Both the position numbers and the translations under genes were made by a program. The notes below the pieces were generated by a model, which saw only the letters and a list, made by a program, of their open reading frames with translations, was not told the origin of the DNA and searched no databases. Positions 16,907 through 26,424 of a DNA stretch of 64,000 bases are shown piece by piece. Position 1 is the first letter of the stretch, and every line of letters begins with the position of its first letter. Source of the stretch: 66-474 sp044464225 (GTDB lineage: Bacteria; Pseudomonadota; Gammaproteobacteria; Xanthomonadales; Rhodanobacteraceae); assembly GCA_044464225.1 (NCBI GenBank), contig JBIQLN010000011.1:1-64000 (forward strand). Reading direction: 5' to 3'.

Positions 16907-17821
16907 TCAGTGGGAAGCCGCGGCCCGAAGGGGCGTCAGTGGTTTGTAATCCGGGTTCGGTTCGGCGAATACCCCGAGGCTGACACCGACCGCGCGCGCT
17001 TCACCGGCACGCCCGTCGGCTTTGTGATCGCTCGGAAAGTTGATGATCCGCGGGTGGGGATCGGCGATCGCCATCGTGGTGGATCCACCGCCGTCCAGAT
17101 TGAGCGCCTCGACGGCGCCGTGCGCAACGAGGAACCGCGCCACTTCTTTCAGGCTCATGCCTTCGCTGAATCCGGGTTGGCGCCCGTCGACGGTCATCAA
17201 CAGCAAGTGCCCGTCGCGCGTGACCGCCACGGCGGTGCGCGGAGGATGGCTGTCATCGAATTTCGATCCGCTGGGCGCGACGACCTTTCCGCTTTCCACC
17301 AGCAAATCCGAACCGGCGATCGCGTCATGCAGTCGGGAATCGGGCTTGCCGGTTTCGCCCGGACCGACCTTGCGGATCTGGACGTGATTGTCGGGTGAGA
17401 TGTTGAGTACCCAGGGGCGATGCGGATCCAGCGGCGACACGACGTGCCCGTCCGAGACCACCAGCGACACGTTGTTCGTGTCCAGCGAATGCCTGACGAA
17501 GGTAAAGAACGATGCGTTGATCCCCAGTTGCGCGTGTTGCCGGGTGATGAATTGCAGTGTCGTCTCGCGGGTGGTTTCGAGATTGGGGTCGCCCGGCAGC
17601 GGTCCGTTCGGATCACCGTTGGACGGGGTGACCAGAAAGCGGATGCCGGGTGCCTGGGGATCGATGACCGCGAGATGGATGATCTCGGGCCGGGGTTCGG
17701 ACCTCGCGATCCGTTCCAGTTGCACGCCCACGAACGGTTCGCTGGTCTGTACCGCGGGTGCCGCGGGCGTCGGTGTGCCCGGTATCAGCAGCAACAACAT
17801 GAACAACGGAGTCAGGCTCAC
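16907..17821 (-). CDS. Phosphodiester glycosidase family (NAGPA-like) exported protein
   Basis: A 304-residue protein with the phosphodiester glycosidase (NAGPA) domain, known for removing N-acetylglucosamine from phosphodiester-linked sugars in animals and for varied envelope roles in bacteria. Signature blocks are AQLGINASFF, RTAVAVTRDGHLLLMTVDGR and GAVEALNLDGGGSTTM, the last being the most conserved. A short signal peptide follows the start (LTPLFMLLLLIPG). I chose GTG at 17821 because GAAGGAAG lies six to eight bases upstream; an ATG at 17878 is open but lacks both a site and a plausible signal peptide. It is divergent from the DUF72 gene. Confidence 0.78.
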   Translation of the reverse strand: MSLTPLFMLLLLIPGTPTPAAPAVQTSEPFVGVQLERIARSEPRPEIIHLAVIDPQAPGIRFLVTPSNGDPNGPLPGDPNLETTRETTLQFITRQHAQLGINASFFTFVRHSLDTNNVSLVVSDGHVVSPLDPHRPWVLNISPDNHVQIRKVGPGETGKPDSRLHDAIAGSDLLVESGKVVAPSGSKFDDSHPPRTAVAVTRDGHLLLMTVDGRQPGFSEGMSLKEVARFLVAHGAVEALNLDGGGSTTMAIADPHPRIINFPSDHKADGRAGEARAVGVSLGVFAEPNPDYKPLTPLRAAASH

Positions 17822-18015
17822 TTCCACTTCCTTCGGGTGATGGCGCGCGCCGCGGCGGACGACTTCGATTTGTACCATGGTATGGAAACTGCGAAGGGCG
17901 CGCGCTGGAAGGCGTGGACCGACGTGACGCTTCCCTCACGCAGCGTGCCGTCGAGTTGCCGCACAATCGATGCCTGCGAGTATCGAACGGCTGCGACCCT
18001 CGTGAGTACCCCCAA

Positions 18016-18783
18016 GTGACAGCGCGTCTCCCCGCGGTCTTCATCGGCTGCGCAGGCTGGTCGATCGCGTCGGCCCACGCCGGCTCGTTTCCCGGCGGCG
18101 GCAGTCATCTCGAACGTTACGCGCGCACCTTCAATGCGGTGGAAATCAACTCGTCGTTCCACCGGGTCCACCAGCCGCGGACCTATGCACGCTGGGCCGC
18201 ATCGGTGCCGGAAGAATTCCGCTTCGCGGTGAAGATGCCGAAAGCCATCAGCCACACCAAACGCCTGCGCGATTGCGGTACGGAGGTGCAGGCGTTTCTC
18301 GATCAGGCGGGCTGCCTCGGCGCGAAACTCGGCATCCTGCTGCTGCAATTGCCGCCGGGCCTGGCGTTCGATCCAGGCATCGTGTTGCCGTTCCTGGACG
18401 ACCTGCGCAAGCGCCACAAAGGCGCGATCGCTTGCGAGCCTCGACACGTTTCGTGGTTCCGGGCAAGCGTGGACGCGGCCCTGCGCGAGCGCGGGATCAC
18501 GCGTGTCGCGGCCGATCCCGCGCGCCATCCGCGCGCGGCCGCACCGGCAGGCGACCGAAAGACCGAATACCTGCGCCTGCACGGCTCGCCTCGCATGTAC
18601 TACGACGCTTATCCGGACGCAACGCTGGCGCGTTTGGCGCGTCGCCTGGCCCGTCCCGGAAAACGAACGCGCGAGCGCTGGTGCATTTTCGACAATACGG
18701 CAGCGGGCCATGCGACCGGCGATGCGTTGAAGCTGGCAATCCTCATTTCACCGCGCAGGGCTGGCACACTTCGTACCGTGTAG
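18016..18783 (+). CDS. DUF72 family protein
   Basis: A 255-residue cytoplasmic TIM-barrel protein of the DUF72 (YecE-like) family, function unknown. It opens with the hallmark FIGCAGWSIAS and contains FNAVEINSSFHRVHQPRTYA, FRFAVKMPKAISHTKRL and CEPRHVSWF, then YLRLHGSPRMYYDAYPD and a final WCIFDNTAAGHATGDAL, all family positions. The start is uncertain: GTG at 18016 gives the usual short N-terminus, while an in-frame GTG at 17914 would add 34 residues unlike the family. Neither has a strong ribosome binding site. The PLD gene follows 74 bases downstream on the same strand. Confidence 0.82.
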   Translation: MTARLPAVFIGCAGWSIASAHAGSFPGGGSHLERYARTFNAVEINSSFHRVHQPRTYARWAASVPEEFRFAVKMPKAISHTKRLRDCGTEVQAFLDQAGCLGAKLGILLLQLPPGLAFDPGIVLPFLDDLRKRHKGAIACEPRHVSWFRASVDAALRERGITRVAADPARHPRAAAPAGDRKTEYLRLHGSPRMYYDAYPDATLARLARRLARPGKRTRERWCIFDNTAAGHATGDALKLAILISPRRAGTLRTV

Positions 18784-18857
18784 CGCGACCGGTGCGACCA
18801 CCCCTCGCGTTACCGATGCGCGGTCCAGGAGTGCAGGGAAGAGAAGGAACAAGGGTC

Positions 18858-20147
18858 ATGACGACGACGAAGACAAAGCGGCGAATCGTTTGGGCAGCGT
18901 TCGGCGCCATCGCCGCGGCGGTGGTGGCCATCGTCTCGCTGAACCTTTCACCGCGGGAACAGGAGTTGGAGCACCGCCTGCAGCACGTCAGCGCGGTGGA
19001 CAGCGCGCAGTTCCGGCGCGAGATCGGCACCCTGCTCGGCGCGAGCATCACCGAAGGCAACGCCGTGGCCGATTACCAGAACGGCGCGGAGTTCTTCCCG
19101 GCGATGCTGGAGGCGATTCGCGGCGCGCAGCGCAGCGTCAACATGGAAACCTACATCTACTGGTCGGGCGACATCGCCCGGGAATTCGCCGATGCCTTGA
19201 TCGAGCGCGCCCAAGCCGGGGTCAAGGTGCACGTGCTGGCGGACTGGGCCGGATCCTCGAAGATGAAACGCTCGCTGGTCGAGCGCATGCGCGCCGGTGG
19301 CGTGCGCTTCGAATATTTTCATCCGTTGCACTGGTATTCGCTCGACCGGATGAACAATCGCACGCACCGCAAACTGCTGATCGTGGATGGCAGTATCGGC
19401 TTCAACGGCGGTGCCGGGATCGCGGACGCGTGGAATGGCAACGCCACCAGGCCCGACCAGTGGCGCGACATGGAGTTCCGGGTGGAGGGATCGGTCGCGG
19501 CGCAGATGCAGGCGATCTTCGCGGACAACTGGCTGGCCACCACCGGGGAGGTCCTGCTCGGGGATGCGTACTACCCGGACACGCCGCGAGCGGGCAACAC
19601 CGCGGTGCAGGCGTTTGCCAGTTCGCCGGAGGGCGGCAGCATCAACATGCAGTTGCTGTACCTGATGGCGATCAACGGTGCGCGGCACAGCATCGATCTC
19701 GAGGCGGCGTACTTCGTGCCCGACGACCTGACCCGGACCGCACTGCTCGACGCGTTGCATCGTGGCGTGAAGGTGCGCATCGTCGTGCCCGGTGCGCACG
19801 TCGACAGTCCCGTCGTGCGCGATGCGTCGCGGGAGACCTGGGGTGTGTTCATGCAGGCGGGCGCGCGCTTCTTCGAGTTCCAGCCGTCGCTGTTCCACAA
19901 CAAGCTGATGGTGGTGGACCGCTACCTGACGATCGGCGGCTCGGCCAATTTCGACGACCGTTCCTTCAAGCTCAACGACGAATCCAACCTCAACATTCCC
20001 GATCGTGCGTTCGCCACGCACATGACCCAAGTGATCGACGAGGACATCAGCCGTTCGCGCGAAGTCACCCTCGAGCAATGGCGCAATCGCCCGTGGACAC
20101 GGCGCGTGGCCGATTGGCTGTCGACGCTCGGTTCGTCGCAGCTCTGA
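18858..20147 (+). CDS. Phospholipase D / cardiolipin synthase-like protein
   Basis: A 429-residue inner-membrane enzyme with an N-terminal transmembrane helix (IVWAAFGAIAAAVVAIVSLN) and two phospholipase D domains. The HKD motifs are intact: HRKLLIVDG in the first half and HNKLMVVDR in the second, the latter followed by GGSANFDDRS. This fits cardiolipin synthase, which joins two phosphatidyl groups, or a related phosphatidyltransferase. Start ATG 18858 is preceded by GAGAAGGAAC. The family member (Cls A, B or C type) cannot be fixed; the single TM helix and length favour a ClsB/C-like or phospholipase role. Confidence 0.85.
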   Translation: MTTTKTKRRIVWAAFGAIAAAVVAIVSLNLSPREQELEHRLQHVSAVDSAQFRREIGTLLGASITEGNAVADYQNGAEFFPAMLEAIRGAQRSVNMETYIYWSGDIAREFADALIERAQAGVKVHVLADWAGSSKMKRSLVERMRAGGVRFEYFHPLHWYSLDRMNNRTHRKLLIVDGSIGFNGGAGIADAWNGNATRPDQWRDMEFRVEGSVAAQMQAIFADNWLATTGEVLLGDAYYPDTPRAGNTAVQAFASSPEGGSINMQLLYLMAINGARHSIDLEAAYFVPDDLTRTALLDALHRGVKVRIVVPGAHVDSPVVRDASRETWGVFMQAGARFFEFQPSLFHNKLMVVDRYLTIGGSANFDDRSFKLNDESNLNIPDRAFATHMTQVIDEDISRSREVTLEQWRNRPWTRRVADWLSTLGSSQL

Positions 20148-20261
20148 AGATCAACGGCGGATTGCGGATGGCGGCAAATGGAGTGGCCGGGGGAGCCCGG
20201 AATGGAAGTGGCAGTATTTGCGTTCGTGCCTTTGCAACGGAGCCGACGGAGGGAACCGATC

Positions 20262-20735
20262 ATGAACTTGCGTGGATGGGTGGCTTGCTTCGGGATGGCC
20301 GCGGCAATCGTGGCGGGGACCGCGTTTCCGCAGTCGCCCGCGAACGCGGCCTTCGATGCGGCCCTGGCGAAGAAGACGGGCGCCGACGAGCACGGCATGC
20401 GGCACTACGTGCTGGTGATCCTCAAGACCGGCCCGAAACGCATGCCGGAGGGCAGGGCACGCGACGCGATGTTCGCGGGCCACTTCGCCAATATCCGGCG
20501 TCTGGCGAAGGACGGCAAGCTGGTGCTGGCGGGACCGTTCGGCGACGATCCGGAGCATTGGCGGGGATTGTTCCTGTTCGCCGTGCCGGATGTGGCGGAA
20601 GCGAAGCGCCTGACTGCAACCGACCCCGTGATTCGCAGCGGAGAAATGACTGCCGAATACCACGCGTGGTACGGGTCCGCAGCCGCCATGTTGCTTCCCG
20701 AGTTGCACGAGCGCGTCGCGGCGAAGCCGTTTTGA
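20262..20735 (+). CDS. Exported YciI-like protein
   Basis: A 157-residue protein with a signal peptide (WVACFGMAAAIVAGTAFPQS, then PANAA) and a YciI-like dimeric alpha/beta-barrel domain: YVLVILKTGPKR, GHFANIRRLAKDGKLVLAGP and EAKRLTATDPVIRSGEMTAE. The His of GHFANI and the following Asp are the usual active-site candidates of the family. YciI proteins are normally cytoplasmic, so an exported version is less common. The ATG follows GGAGGGAACC. It is separate from the PLD gene by 114 bases on the same strand. Confidence 0.8.
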   Translation: MNLRGWVACFGMAAAIVAGTAFPQSPANAAFDAALAKKTGADEHGMRHYVLVILKTGPKRMPEGRARDAMFAGHFANIRRLAKDGKLVLAGPFGDDPEHWRGLFLFAVPDVAEAKRLTATDPVIRSGEMTAEYHAWYGSAAAMLLPELHERVAAKPF

Positions 20736-20826
20736 AAAACGCCAGGAACGGCGGCCTGCGCCTGTGCGGTGTCGGGCCTGGCGTGCGATGGATGGATGGA
20801 TCCGGCCTCATTCCGGGCAACCGCTT

Positions 20827-21003
20827 TTACTTGCTGTCGCGCGGCGCGGGGCGCAGGTGTGCCGGTTGCAGGGTGCGGGCCATGACGAAGGCGTTGTGCA
20901 GCACGTCGAGGATGGCGCGCCACGTGTCGAATTGCTTGTCGTCGATGGGGCCGCTGATGGGCACGCGCGTGGCGAACTGATCCGTCTTCTGGTTCGTGAA
21001 GAT
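20827..21003 (-). pseudogene. DUF748 gene remnant (3' end)
   Basis: Read on the minus strand from 21003 to the TAA at 20829-20827, this gives IFTNQKTDQFATRVPISG, then PIDDKQFDTWRAILDVLHNA and LRPAPRDSK. It matches the last 60 or so residues of the DUF748 protein encoded at 13258-14352 (IFTNQKKDQFATRVPISG..., ending PAPRDPESGQR) with high nucleotide similarity. Similarity stops abruptly at about 21003. There is no start, signal or remaining domain. It is a decayed paralogue or partial duplication. Confidence 0.82.
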
Positions 21004-21051
21004 CGTTTGGGGGATGCGCCGCGCGGTGCGACTGGCGGCGCCCCGTCGCTG

Positions 21052-21720
21052 CTACGCGAGTCCGCGAATCCTGCGACGCCGCCACGCGAAGCCGAGGATG
21101 GCCACCAGGCCAATACCCATCAGCCCCAGCGTATCGGGCTCCGGCACCGACACCCCCGGCGTGCCCGCAGTGATGAGCCCCGTGAGCGGTGCCGTGCCGC
21201 CCGGTGCCAGGGAGATATTGTCGAGCAGCACGGTGAGCATCCCGCTCAGGTCGCCCGGCAATCCATCCGTGAACGAAATCGACTGTGACGTGGGTGAGAA
21301 CGTGAGCTGAACGCCGTCCGAAGGATTGGGCGACACCACGCCGGAAACCAGCCCCTGGAACAGGCCCAATGCCGGTCCGGTTGGAGTCACGAACGAAAGC
21401 TGCAGCGTGAACGGTAGGTTCATGGTCACGGGGGAAACTGACGTGCCGAGACTCAAGACGCCAAAATTGGCGGTCGTCCCGTCAACCGCCAACGAGCCGC
21501 CGGTCGTGGTTCCACTGAAATCCGCCGGAACCAAAGTCGAATAGGCAAGCGGCACGCCATTCATGACGGTTGCGGCGGCTTCCGCCGGTGAGCAACCCGA
21601 CCCGAAGCACCCCTGCGCGTCCCCTATCACCATAATTTGAAGAGGCACTGCCGAGGCAGGTGGAGCAAACGCGAATGTGGCGAATACGCCGGCAAGCATT
21701 GCAAGCCAAATGGATTTCAT
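21052..21720 (-). CDS. PEP-CTERM sorting domain protein
   Basis: A 222-residue exported protein: signal peptide MKSIWLAMLAGVFATFAFAP with cleavage near ASA, a beta-rich Gly/Thr/Ser body, and C-terminal VPEPDTLGLMGIGLVAILGF followed by AWRRRRIRGLA, the PEP-CTERM anchor-sorting signal. There is no enzymatic motif. The ATG at 21720 follows GGAGGATCC closely. It lies directly downstream of another (frameshifted) PEP-CTERM gene on the same strand; in the restored frame that gene's stop overlaps this start (ATGA), so they were probably one operon. Confidence 0.85.
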   Translation of the reverse strand: MKSIWLAMLAGVFATFAFAPPASAVPLQIMVIGDAQGCFGSGCSPAEAAATVMNGVPLAYSTLVPADFSGTTTGGSLAVDGTTANFGVLSLGTSVSPVTMNLPFTLQLSFVTPTGPALGLFQGLVSGVVSPNPSDGVQLTFSPTSQSISFTDGLPGDLSGMLTVLLDNISLAPGGTAPLTGLITAGTPGVSVPEPDTLGLMGIGLVAILGFAWRRRRIRGLA

Positions 21721-22431
21721 TGGATCCTCCGGTGGTTGGTCGAATGGTCATCGTCGGTGTCAAAGTTGCGAACCACGCAGTCACCGACCGCAGGGTTCCC
21801 GGTTGCCACCGTCCCGGCATCACGATCAGGCCTTGCTCCCGCATTGCGGAGCCGCAAGAAGAATCCCAAGCGCAGCAAGCCCAACGCAAACATCAACGCG
21901 TTGCCTGGTTCGGGTACGGACGTGGGTTGTGCAAATTGCCTGGAAAGTACCCTCGCCGCGGCTGGACAAGGTCAAGCTCCCGAGGCTCGTTCCCACGTTG
22001 GAGAAGCGGGTCGCGGCCAGGACGTCAATCGGCCCGGAGGTTGACTTCATATCGTAAGTATCGAGGGCCACTCCGGGTGCGTGGAAACCCGCGAGATCGA
22101 ATTGTTGGCCGAACCCCACAACCTGACCATCTTGGTTGTCGAAGACATACAGCAGCTCATCGAAGCTTCCCGAACCAATTCCGCTCAAGCTGAAGGTTCC
22201 CGTCAGGATCGTATTCGAGCCAAAAACGTCTCCATCCGAGGCGGCGATGTCCGGGGTGTCGGCGTAGACAGTCACCACCAGGCTTGCGTCGGAAAATGGA
22301 TTGGAATCCAGTGTTCCGCTTACGCCGTTCGCTGAAAAGACGAATGTGATTGGAGTAGCCTGCGCCCGGAATGTGCAGATGCCGAGCCAGATGCAAACAA
22401 GCAACAACACGCCTTTGGCAAGCATCCTCAT
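21717..22431 (-). pseudogene. PEP-CTERM protein gene with a frameshift before the sorting signal
   Basis: The start ATG at 22431 follows GCGGAG and gives a signal peptide (MRMLAKGVLLLVCIWLGICT to AQA). A beta-rich body follows (TPITFVFSANGVSGTLDSN; GSFDELLYVFDNQDGQVVGF). The original frame runs past TFQAICTTHVRTRTRQ to a stop at 21826 and has no anchor. In the +1 frame the same DNA, from about 21940, reads QFAQPTSVPEPGNALMFALG, then LLRLGFFLRLRNAGARP: a textbook PEP-CTERM signal. That frame is open to TGA at 21719-21717, overlapping the next gene's ATG. A single extra base (or two lost) near 21940-21965 would explain this. It could also be a sequencing error. Confidence 0.78.
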
Positions 22432-22711
22432 ATTGGATATCTCCGCTACGGGTGATGCTGCAAATCCCGGGCGCGCCCCATGGGTCCCGCTACGATCAGC
22501 CGGGCTCCACGACGTTGCCAGCAGCATTCGTGCCAATGCTGCAAGCATTTGATTTCACGATGTTTTGTTGGTTCCAGGGTGATATGTTTTCGCACAATCC
22601 GTAAAGATCTTCGACACCCACCATCCCGATGCCCATGACAGGACAGAAGAAGAGGCCGGGTTGGGTCCTTCCCTTGCCGTGGCGATGCCGGCCGCGAGGA
22701 AGAGGGCGGGA

Positions 22712-23512
22712 TCAGCCCCCATCTGCCAAATCCGCTGGGCCATTTGCAAGAGTTACCCAGGTTGGCGCGTGATCGCTCGTGCGTTCCCAGCCGCGCACGT
22801 CGCGGTCCACGCCTGCCGATCGAAGACGGCGTGCGGCGGCGGGACTCAAGAGAATGTGATCGATCCGCAAGCCGGCATCCCGCGCAAACGCGTTGCGCAG
22901 GTACTTCCAGAACGTGTAGATCCGTTCTTCCGGGTGCAGTGTGCGCAGCGTGTCGGTCCAGCCTTGCGCCAGCAGGTCCCGGTACGCCGTGCGCACTTCC
23001 GGACGAAACAGCGCGTCGTCCACCCAGCGCTCCGGCGCGTACACGTCGAGTTCTTCCGGGATCACGTTGAAGTCCCCGGCGAGAACCGCGGGCACGCCGG
23101 AATCCAGGAGGTCGCGTGCATGGTCCGCAAGGCGCTGGAACCAGCGCAGTTTGTAGTCGAATTTCGGGCCGGGTGCGGGATTGCCGTTGGGCAGGTAGAG
23201 CGATGCGACGACCATGCCGTCCACGTCGGCTTCGAGGTACCGGCTTTGCACATCGTCCGGATCGCCGGCCAAGGCGCGCCTGCGTTCCACCGGATCGCAG
23301 CCCTTGCCCAGGATCGCCACGCCATTCCAGCTTTTCTGCCCATGCCATGCCGCGCCGTAGCCGGCCTCCCGGAGCGCGGCGACCGGAAACAGTTCCTGCG
23401 GCGCCTTGAGTTCCTGGAGGCAAACGATGTCGGGCGATTGCTCCCCGAGCCAACGCAGCAGCAAGGGCAGCCGCGCGCGGATGCCGTTGACGTTGTAGGT
23501 GGCGATTCTCAT
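22712..23512 (-). CDS. xth: Exodeoxyribonuclease III
   Basis: A 266-residue AP endonuclease/3'-exonuclease of the exonuclease III family, acting in base-excision repair in the cytoplasm. Motifs are the N-terminal MRIATYNVNGIRARLPLLL, the metal-binding CLQELKA (Glu), YLPNGNP, AGDFNVIPEELDVY (Asp/Asn), a DAGLRIDHILLS block and a terminal SDHAPTWV with the catalytic Asp/His. Length is normal for the family. The ATG is preceded by AAGGAG at a slightly long distance. It is a single gene, divergent from the LtaS-like gene. Confidence 0.93.
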   Translation of the reverse strand: MRIATYNVNGIRARLPLLLRWLGEQSPDIVCLQELKAPQELFPVAALREAGYGAAWHGQKSWNGVAILGKGCDPVERRRALAGDPDDVQSRYLEADVDGMVVASLYLPNGNPAPGPKFDYKLRWFQRLADHARDLLDSGVPAVLAGDFNVIPEELDVYAPERWVDDALFRPEVRTAYRDLLAQGWTDTLRTLHPEERIYTFWKYLRNAFARDAGLRIDHILLSPAAARRLRSAGVDRDVRGWERTSDHAPTWVTLANGPADLADGG

Positions 23513-23952
23513 TGATGCCGGTTCGCTCCTTGAAACCCTGGCGGGCGCGGAGTTCGTCCTGGAGAAAATCCGGGGAGAACACCCACGGCCTGACGAGGAC
23601 GTCGATCGCGGCCTGCGGCTTTGACCGCTCCATCAACGCCATCCCGCGTTTGCGTCTGGTCCATGGTCACGATCGCATTCATGGCCATTTTCCTCGGCCA
23701 TGTGTTGCCGGGGAAGTGCCGGTCCGCCCGTTGCGGGTGGCGGATCTTCGTGGGCAGGGGGAAACCGTAAACACGGTCCCATCATGGCGACCGCGGCGAG
23801 CGTAAACTCTGGTCCCGCCCGAGCAGGGTTCCGGTTAGGCCAGGCTCGATCCGCCAACCCCCTGTACGATGCCGCGGGATCCGACCACTTCGAACAAACA
23901 TGCAGGTATTCGCGGCATTTCCACGGTGGAGCATCGACGCGTGACCGAAATC
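23513..23952. other. Intergenic region, no gene recognised
   Basis: The region lies between the divergent exonuclease III and LtaS-like genes. One minus-strand frame (ATG near 23680, MAMNAIVTMDQTQTR) runs to about 23515, and another reads MALMERSKPQAAIDVLVRPW, but neither resembles a family or has a ribosome binding site, so I do not call a gene. AT content is not raised anywhere in an obvious promoter-like way. Confidence 0.4.
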
Positions 23953-26115
23953 ATGTCGCGGGGGGCGCTGGCGCGTCGCTTCCGCCCGTTGCTGTGGCTG
24001 GGCGTGTGCTTTCTCGCCATTGCGTTCGTTACCCGTCTGGTCCTGCTGCTGATGACGGGTTCCGGGGTGCCACCAAGCCCCATCGATTGGTTGTACGCCT
24101 TCGGTGTCGGCTTCGGCTACGACGTGGTCACCTTCGTCTACTTCGCGTGGCCCATGGTGCTGTTCCTGTGGCTGGTGCCGACGCGGCGCGGGCGCCTGCC
24201 GGGCTGGCAGCGCTGGCTGCTGTACGTGTTGCTGCTGATGGGCATCTTCGCCGCCTGCGTGGGGCTGCTGCGCTGGCAGTTCCACGCCAACTGGAAGACC
24301 GCATGGCCGGTGCTGCTGCCATTCCTGTTTGCGTTGCCGCTGGCGGCGTTCACCTACACCTCGCGGGTGGGGCAGTGGATCCTGTGGGCATTCTGCCTGC
24401 TGCTGCTGTTCGGGCTGCTTTTCGTGGGTGCATCGGAACTGACGTTCTGGAACGAGTTCGGGTCGCGCTTCAACTTCATCGCGGTGGATTACCTGATCTA
24501 CACGCGCGAGGTGATCGGCAACATCGAGGAGTCATACCCGATCGCGCGTTGGCTGACGATGCTGGCGCTGGCGGCCATCGTGATCCTCGCGCTCACGCGC
24601 CGCAGCTTGCGCACCCGCGACGACGACAGCCGTTTCGGCCAGCGCTCGCTGGTCGTGCTGGGCTGGCTGGTGGTCACGGTGGCCACCGCGTTGACCATCA
24701 ACTCCGGCATGAAGGATCGCCGGCAGAACGCCTACGTCAACTCGCTGGCCGGCAACGGCATCTACGAATTCTTCGCGGCATTCCGCAATGCCAGCCTCGA
24801 TGTCCATCGCTTCTACCGCACTTTGCCGGACGGGCAGGCCTACGCGATCGTGCGCGGGATGCTGAAAACGCCGAACGCGACCTGGGTCAGCAGCAACCCG
24901 CACGACCTCACCCGCGCGATCCACGCCGCAGGGCCCGAGCAGCATCTCAACGTGGTGCTGATCACCGTCGAAAGCCTGTCCGCGGGTTACCTCGGCGTGT
25001 TCGGCAACCCGAAGGGCCTCACGCCCAACCTCGACCGGCTGGCCGGCCAGAGCCTGTTCTTCGACAACCTGTACGCCAACGGCACCCGCACCGTGCGCGG
25101 GCTGGAAGCGGTGACGCTGTCGATACCGCCGACGCCTGGCGACTCGCTGATCAAGGAGAAGCACAACGAAAACCTGTTCTCGCTGGCGGACATCTTCAAC
25201 CAGCGCGGTTATGTGTCGGAGTTCGTCTACGGCGGCTACGGCTACTTCGACAACATGGACTACTTCTTTTCGCACAACGGCTACCAGGCCGTCGACCGCC
25301 GTGACATTCCCGCGACCGCGACCATCCACAGCGAGAACGTCTGGGGCGTGGCCGACGAGGACCTGTACACGCTGGCGATCGGCCAGATGGACAAGATCCA
25401 CGGCGAACACAAGCCGTTCTTCCTGCACATCATGACCACCTCCAACCACCGGCCTTACACCTGGCCCCGGGGACGGGTTGACATGAAGCAGGGCAAGCGC
25501 GACGGGGCCGTCAAGTACACCGACTGGGCCATCGGCGATTTCATCCGGCGCGTGCGGGAAAAGCCGTATTTCAGGGACACCGTGTTCGTGATCACCGCGG
25601 ACCACTGCGCCGACAGTTCCGGCAAGTCGCGCATCCCGATCAACCACTATCGCATTCCGTTGTTGATCTACTCGCCCGCGCACATTGCGCCGCGGCGCGT
25701 CGAGCGCATGACCTCGCAGATCGACATTCCGCCGACCCTGCTTGGCCTGCTGCACTTCAGCTACCGCAGCCGGTTCTTCGGCCAAGATGTCCTCGACATG
25801 CCGCCGGGCAGCGGACGCGCATTCCCGTCGACCTACCAGAACCTCGGCTACCTGCGCGGGGATCGCCTGACGATCCTCTCGCCCGGTCACAAGGTGGAGC
25901 AGGTGAAACCGAACCGCGATACCGGCGGCGCGGTGCCGTACCCGCACGCGGATGGAGCCGAAGTGGACCAGGCCATCGCCGCCTACCAGGTGGCCTACGA
26001 CGAATTCCACAGCGGCCGCATGCGCTGGCGCCCCAGTGATGCCTTGCCGGTGCAGGCATTGCCGGCGTCGGGGAGCGCCGCCGCGCCGACGGCGGACAAG
26101 GCTGCGGGTCCGTGA
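23953..26115 (+). CDS. LtaS-type sulfatase-fold phosphoglycerol transferase
   Basis: A 720-residue inner-membrane protein of the LTA synthase family. Five or so transmembrane helices fill residues up to about 220, and a periplasmic alkaline-phosphatase/sulfatase-fold domain follows. Metal and nucleophile motifs are LITVESLSAGYLG (Glu), NGTRTVRGLEAV (catalytic Thr) and VFVITADHC (Asp-His). In Gram-negatives such enzymes transfer phosphoglycerol to periplasmic glucans (OpgB) or related acceptors; there is no lipoteichoic acid here. The start is uncertain: ATG 23953 gives a compact N-terminus before the first helix, while ATG 23869 adds 28 residues. Neither has a clear ribosome binding site. The Ala/Pro-rich tail is disordered. 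Confidence 0.85.
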   Translation: MSRGALARRFRPLLWLGVCFLAIAFVTRLVLLLMTGSGVPPSPIDWLYAFGVGFGYDVVTFVYFAWPMVLFLWLVPTRRGRLPGWQRWLLYVLLLMGIFAACVGLLRWQFHANWKTAWPVLLPFLFALPLAAFTYTSRVGQWILWAFCLLLLFGLLFVGASELTFWNEFGSRFNFIAVDYLIYTREVIGNIEESYPIARWLTMLALAAIVILALTRRSLRTRDDDSRFGQRSLVVLGWLVVTVATALTINSGMKDRRQNAYVNSLAGNGIYEFFAAFRNASLDVHRFYRTLPDGQAYAIVRGMLKTPNATWVSSNPHDLTRAIHAAGPEQHLNVVLITVESLSAGYLGVFGNPKGLTPNLDRLAGQSLFFDNLYANGTRTVRGLEAVTLSIPPTPGDSLIKEKHNENLFSLADIFNQRGYVSEFVYGGYGYFDNMDYFFSHNGYQAVDRRDIPATATIHSENVWGVADEDLYTLAIGQMDKIHGEHKPFFLHIMTTSNHRPYTWPRGRVDMKQGKRDGAVKYTDWAIGDFIRRVREKPYFRDTVFVITADHCADSSGKSRIPINHYRIPLLIYSPAHIAPRRVERMTSQIDIPPTLLGLLHFSYRSRFFGQDVLDMPPGSGRAFPSTYQNLGYLRGDRLTILSPGHKVEQVKPNRDTGGAVPYPHADGAEVDQAIAAYQVAYDEFHSGRMRWRPSDALPVQALPASGSAAAPTADKAAGP

Positions 26116-26424
26116 ATCGTGTGCGGCGTCCACGATCTTCACGGGGCTACCCGCGAGCGTCGTAGTGCAGCCTTGCAACGACGCCGGGCGATGTGTCCGG
26201 CGCAAGACCATGGGGGGCGACAAACCTGGTCAAAGAAGGGGGACGGAAGGCTCAGCGAAAGGGACGAAGGCGATCAAGTCATTCCGGTTGCATTTCCTTG
26301 CGTCCGGAGCTTCCAGCGAATGCCTGGGTCCATCGTTGCAAGGGACTCGGCGAGCGGGGTGCGCTTGCCAGGCAGGCGGCGCGTTGTCTACCGGCGGTAC
26401 GCGCATGTCGCAAGCGCCTTGGCG
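26116..26424. other. Intergenic region, no gene recognised
   Basis: This lies between the convergent ends of the LtaS-like gene (+) and the small basic protein gene (-). No frame on either strand resembles a protein. I see no strong terminator hairpin and no repeat. Confidence 0.4.
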
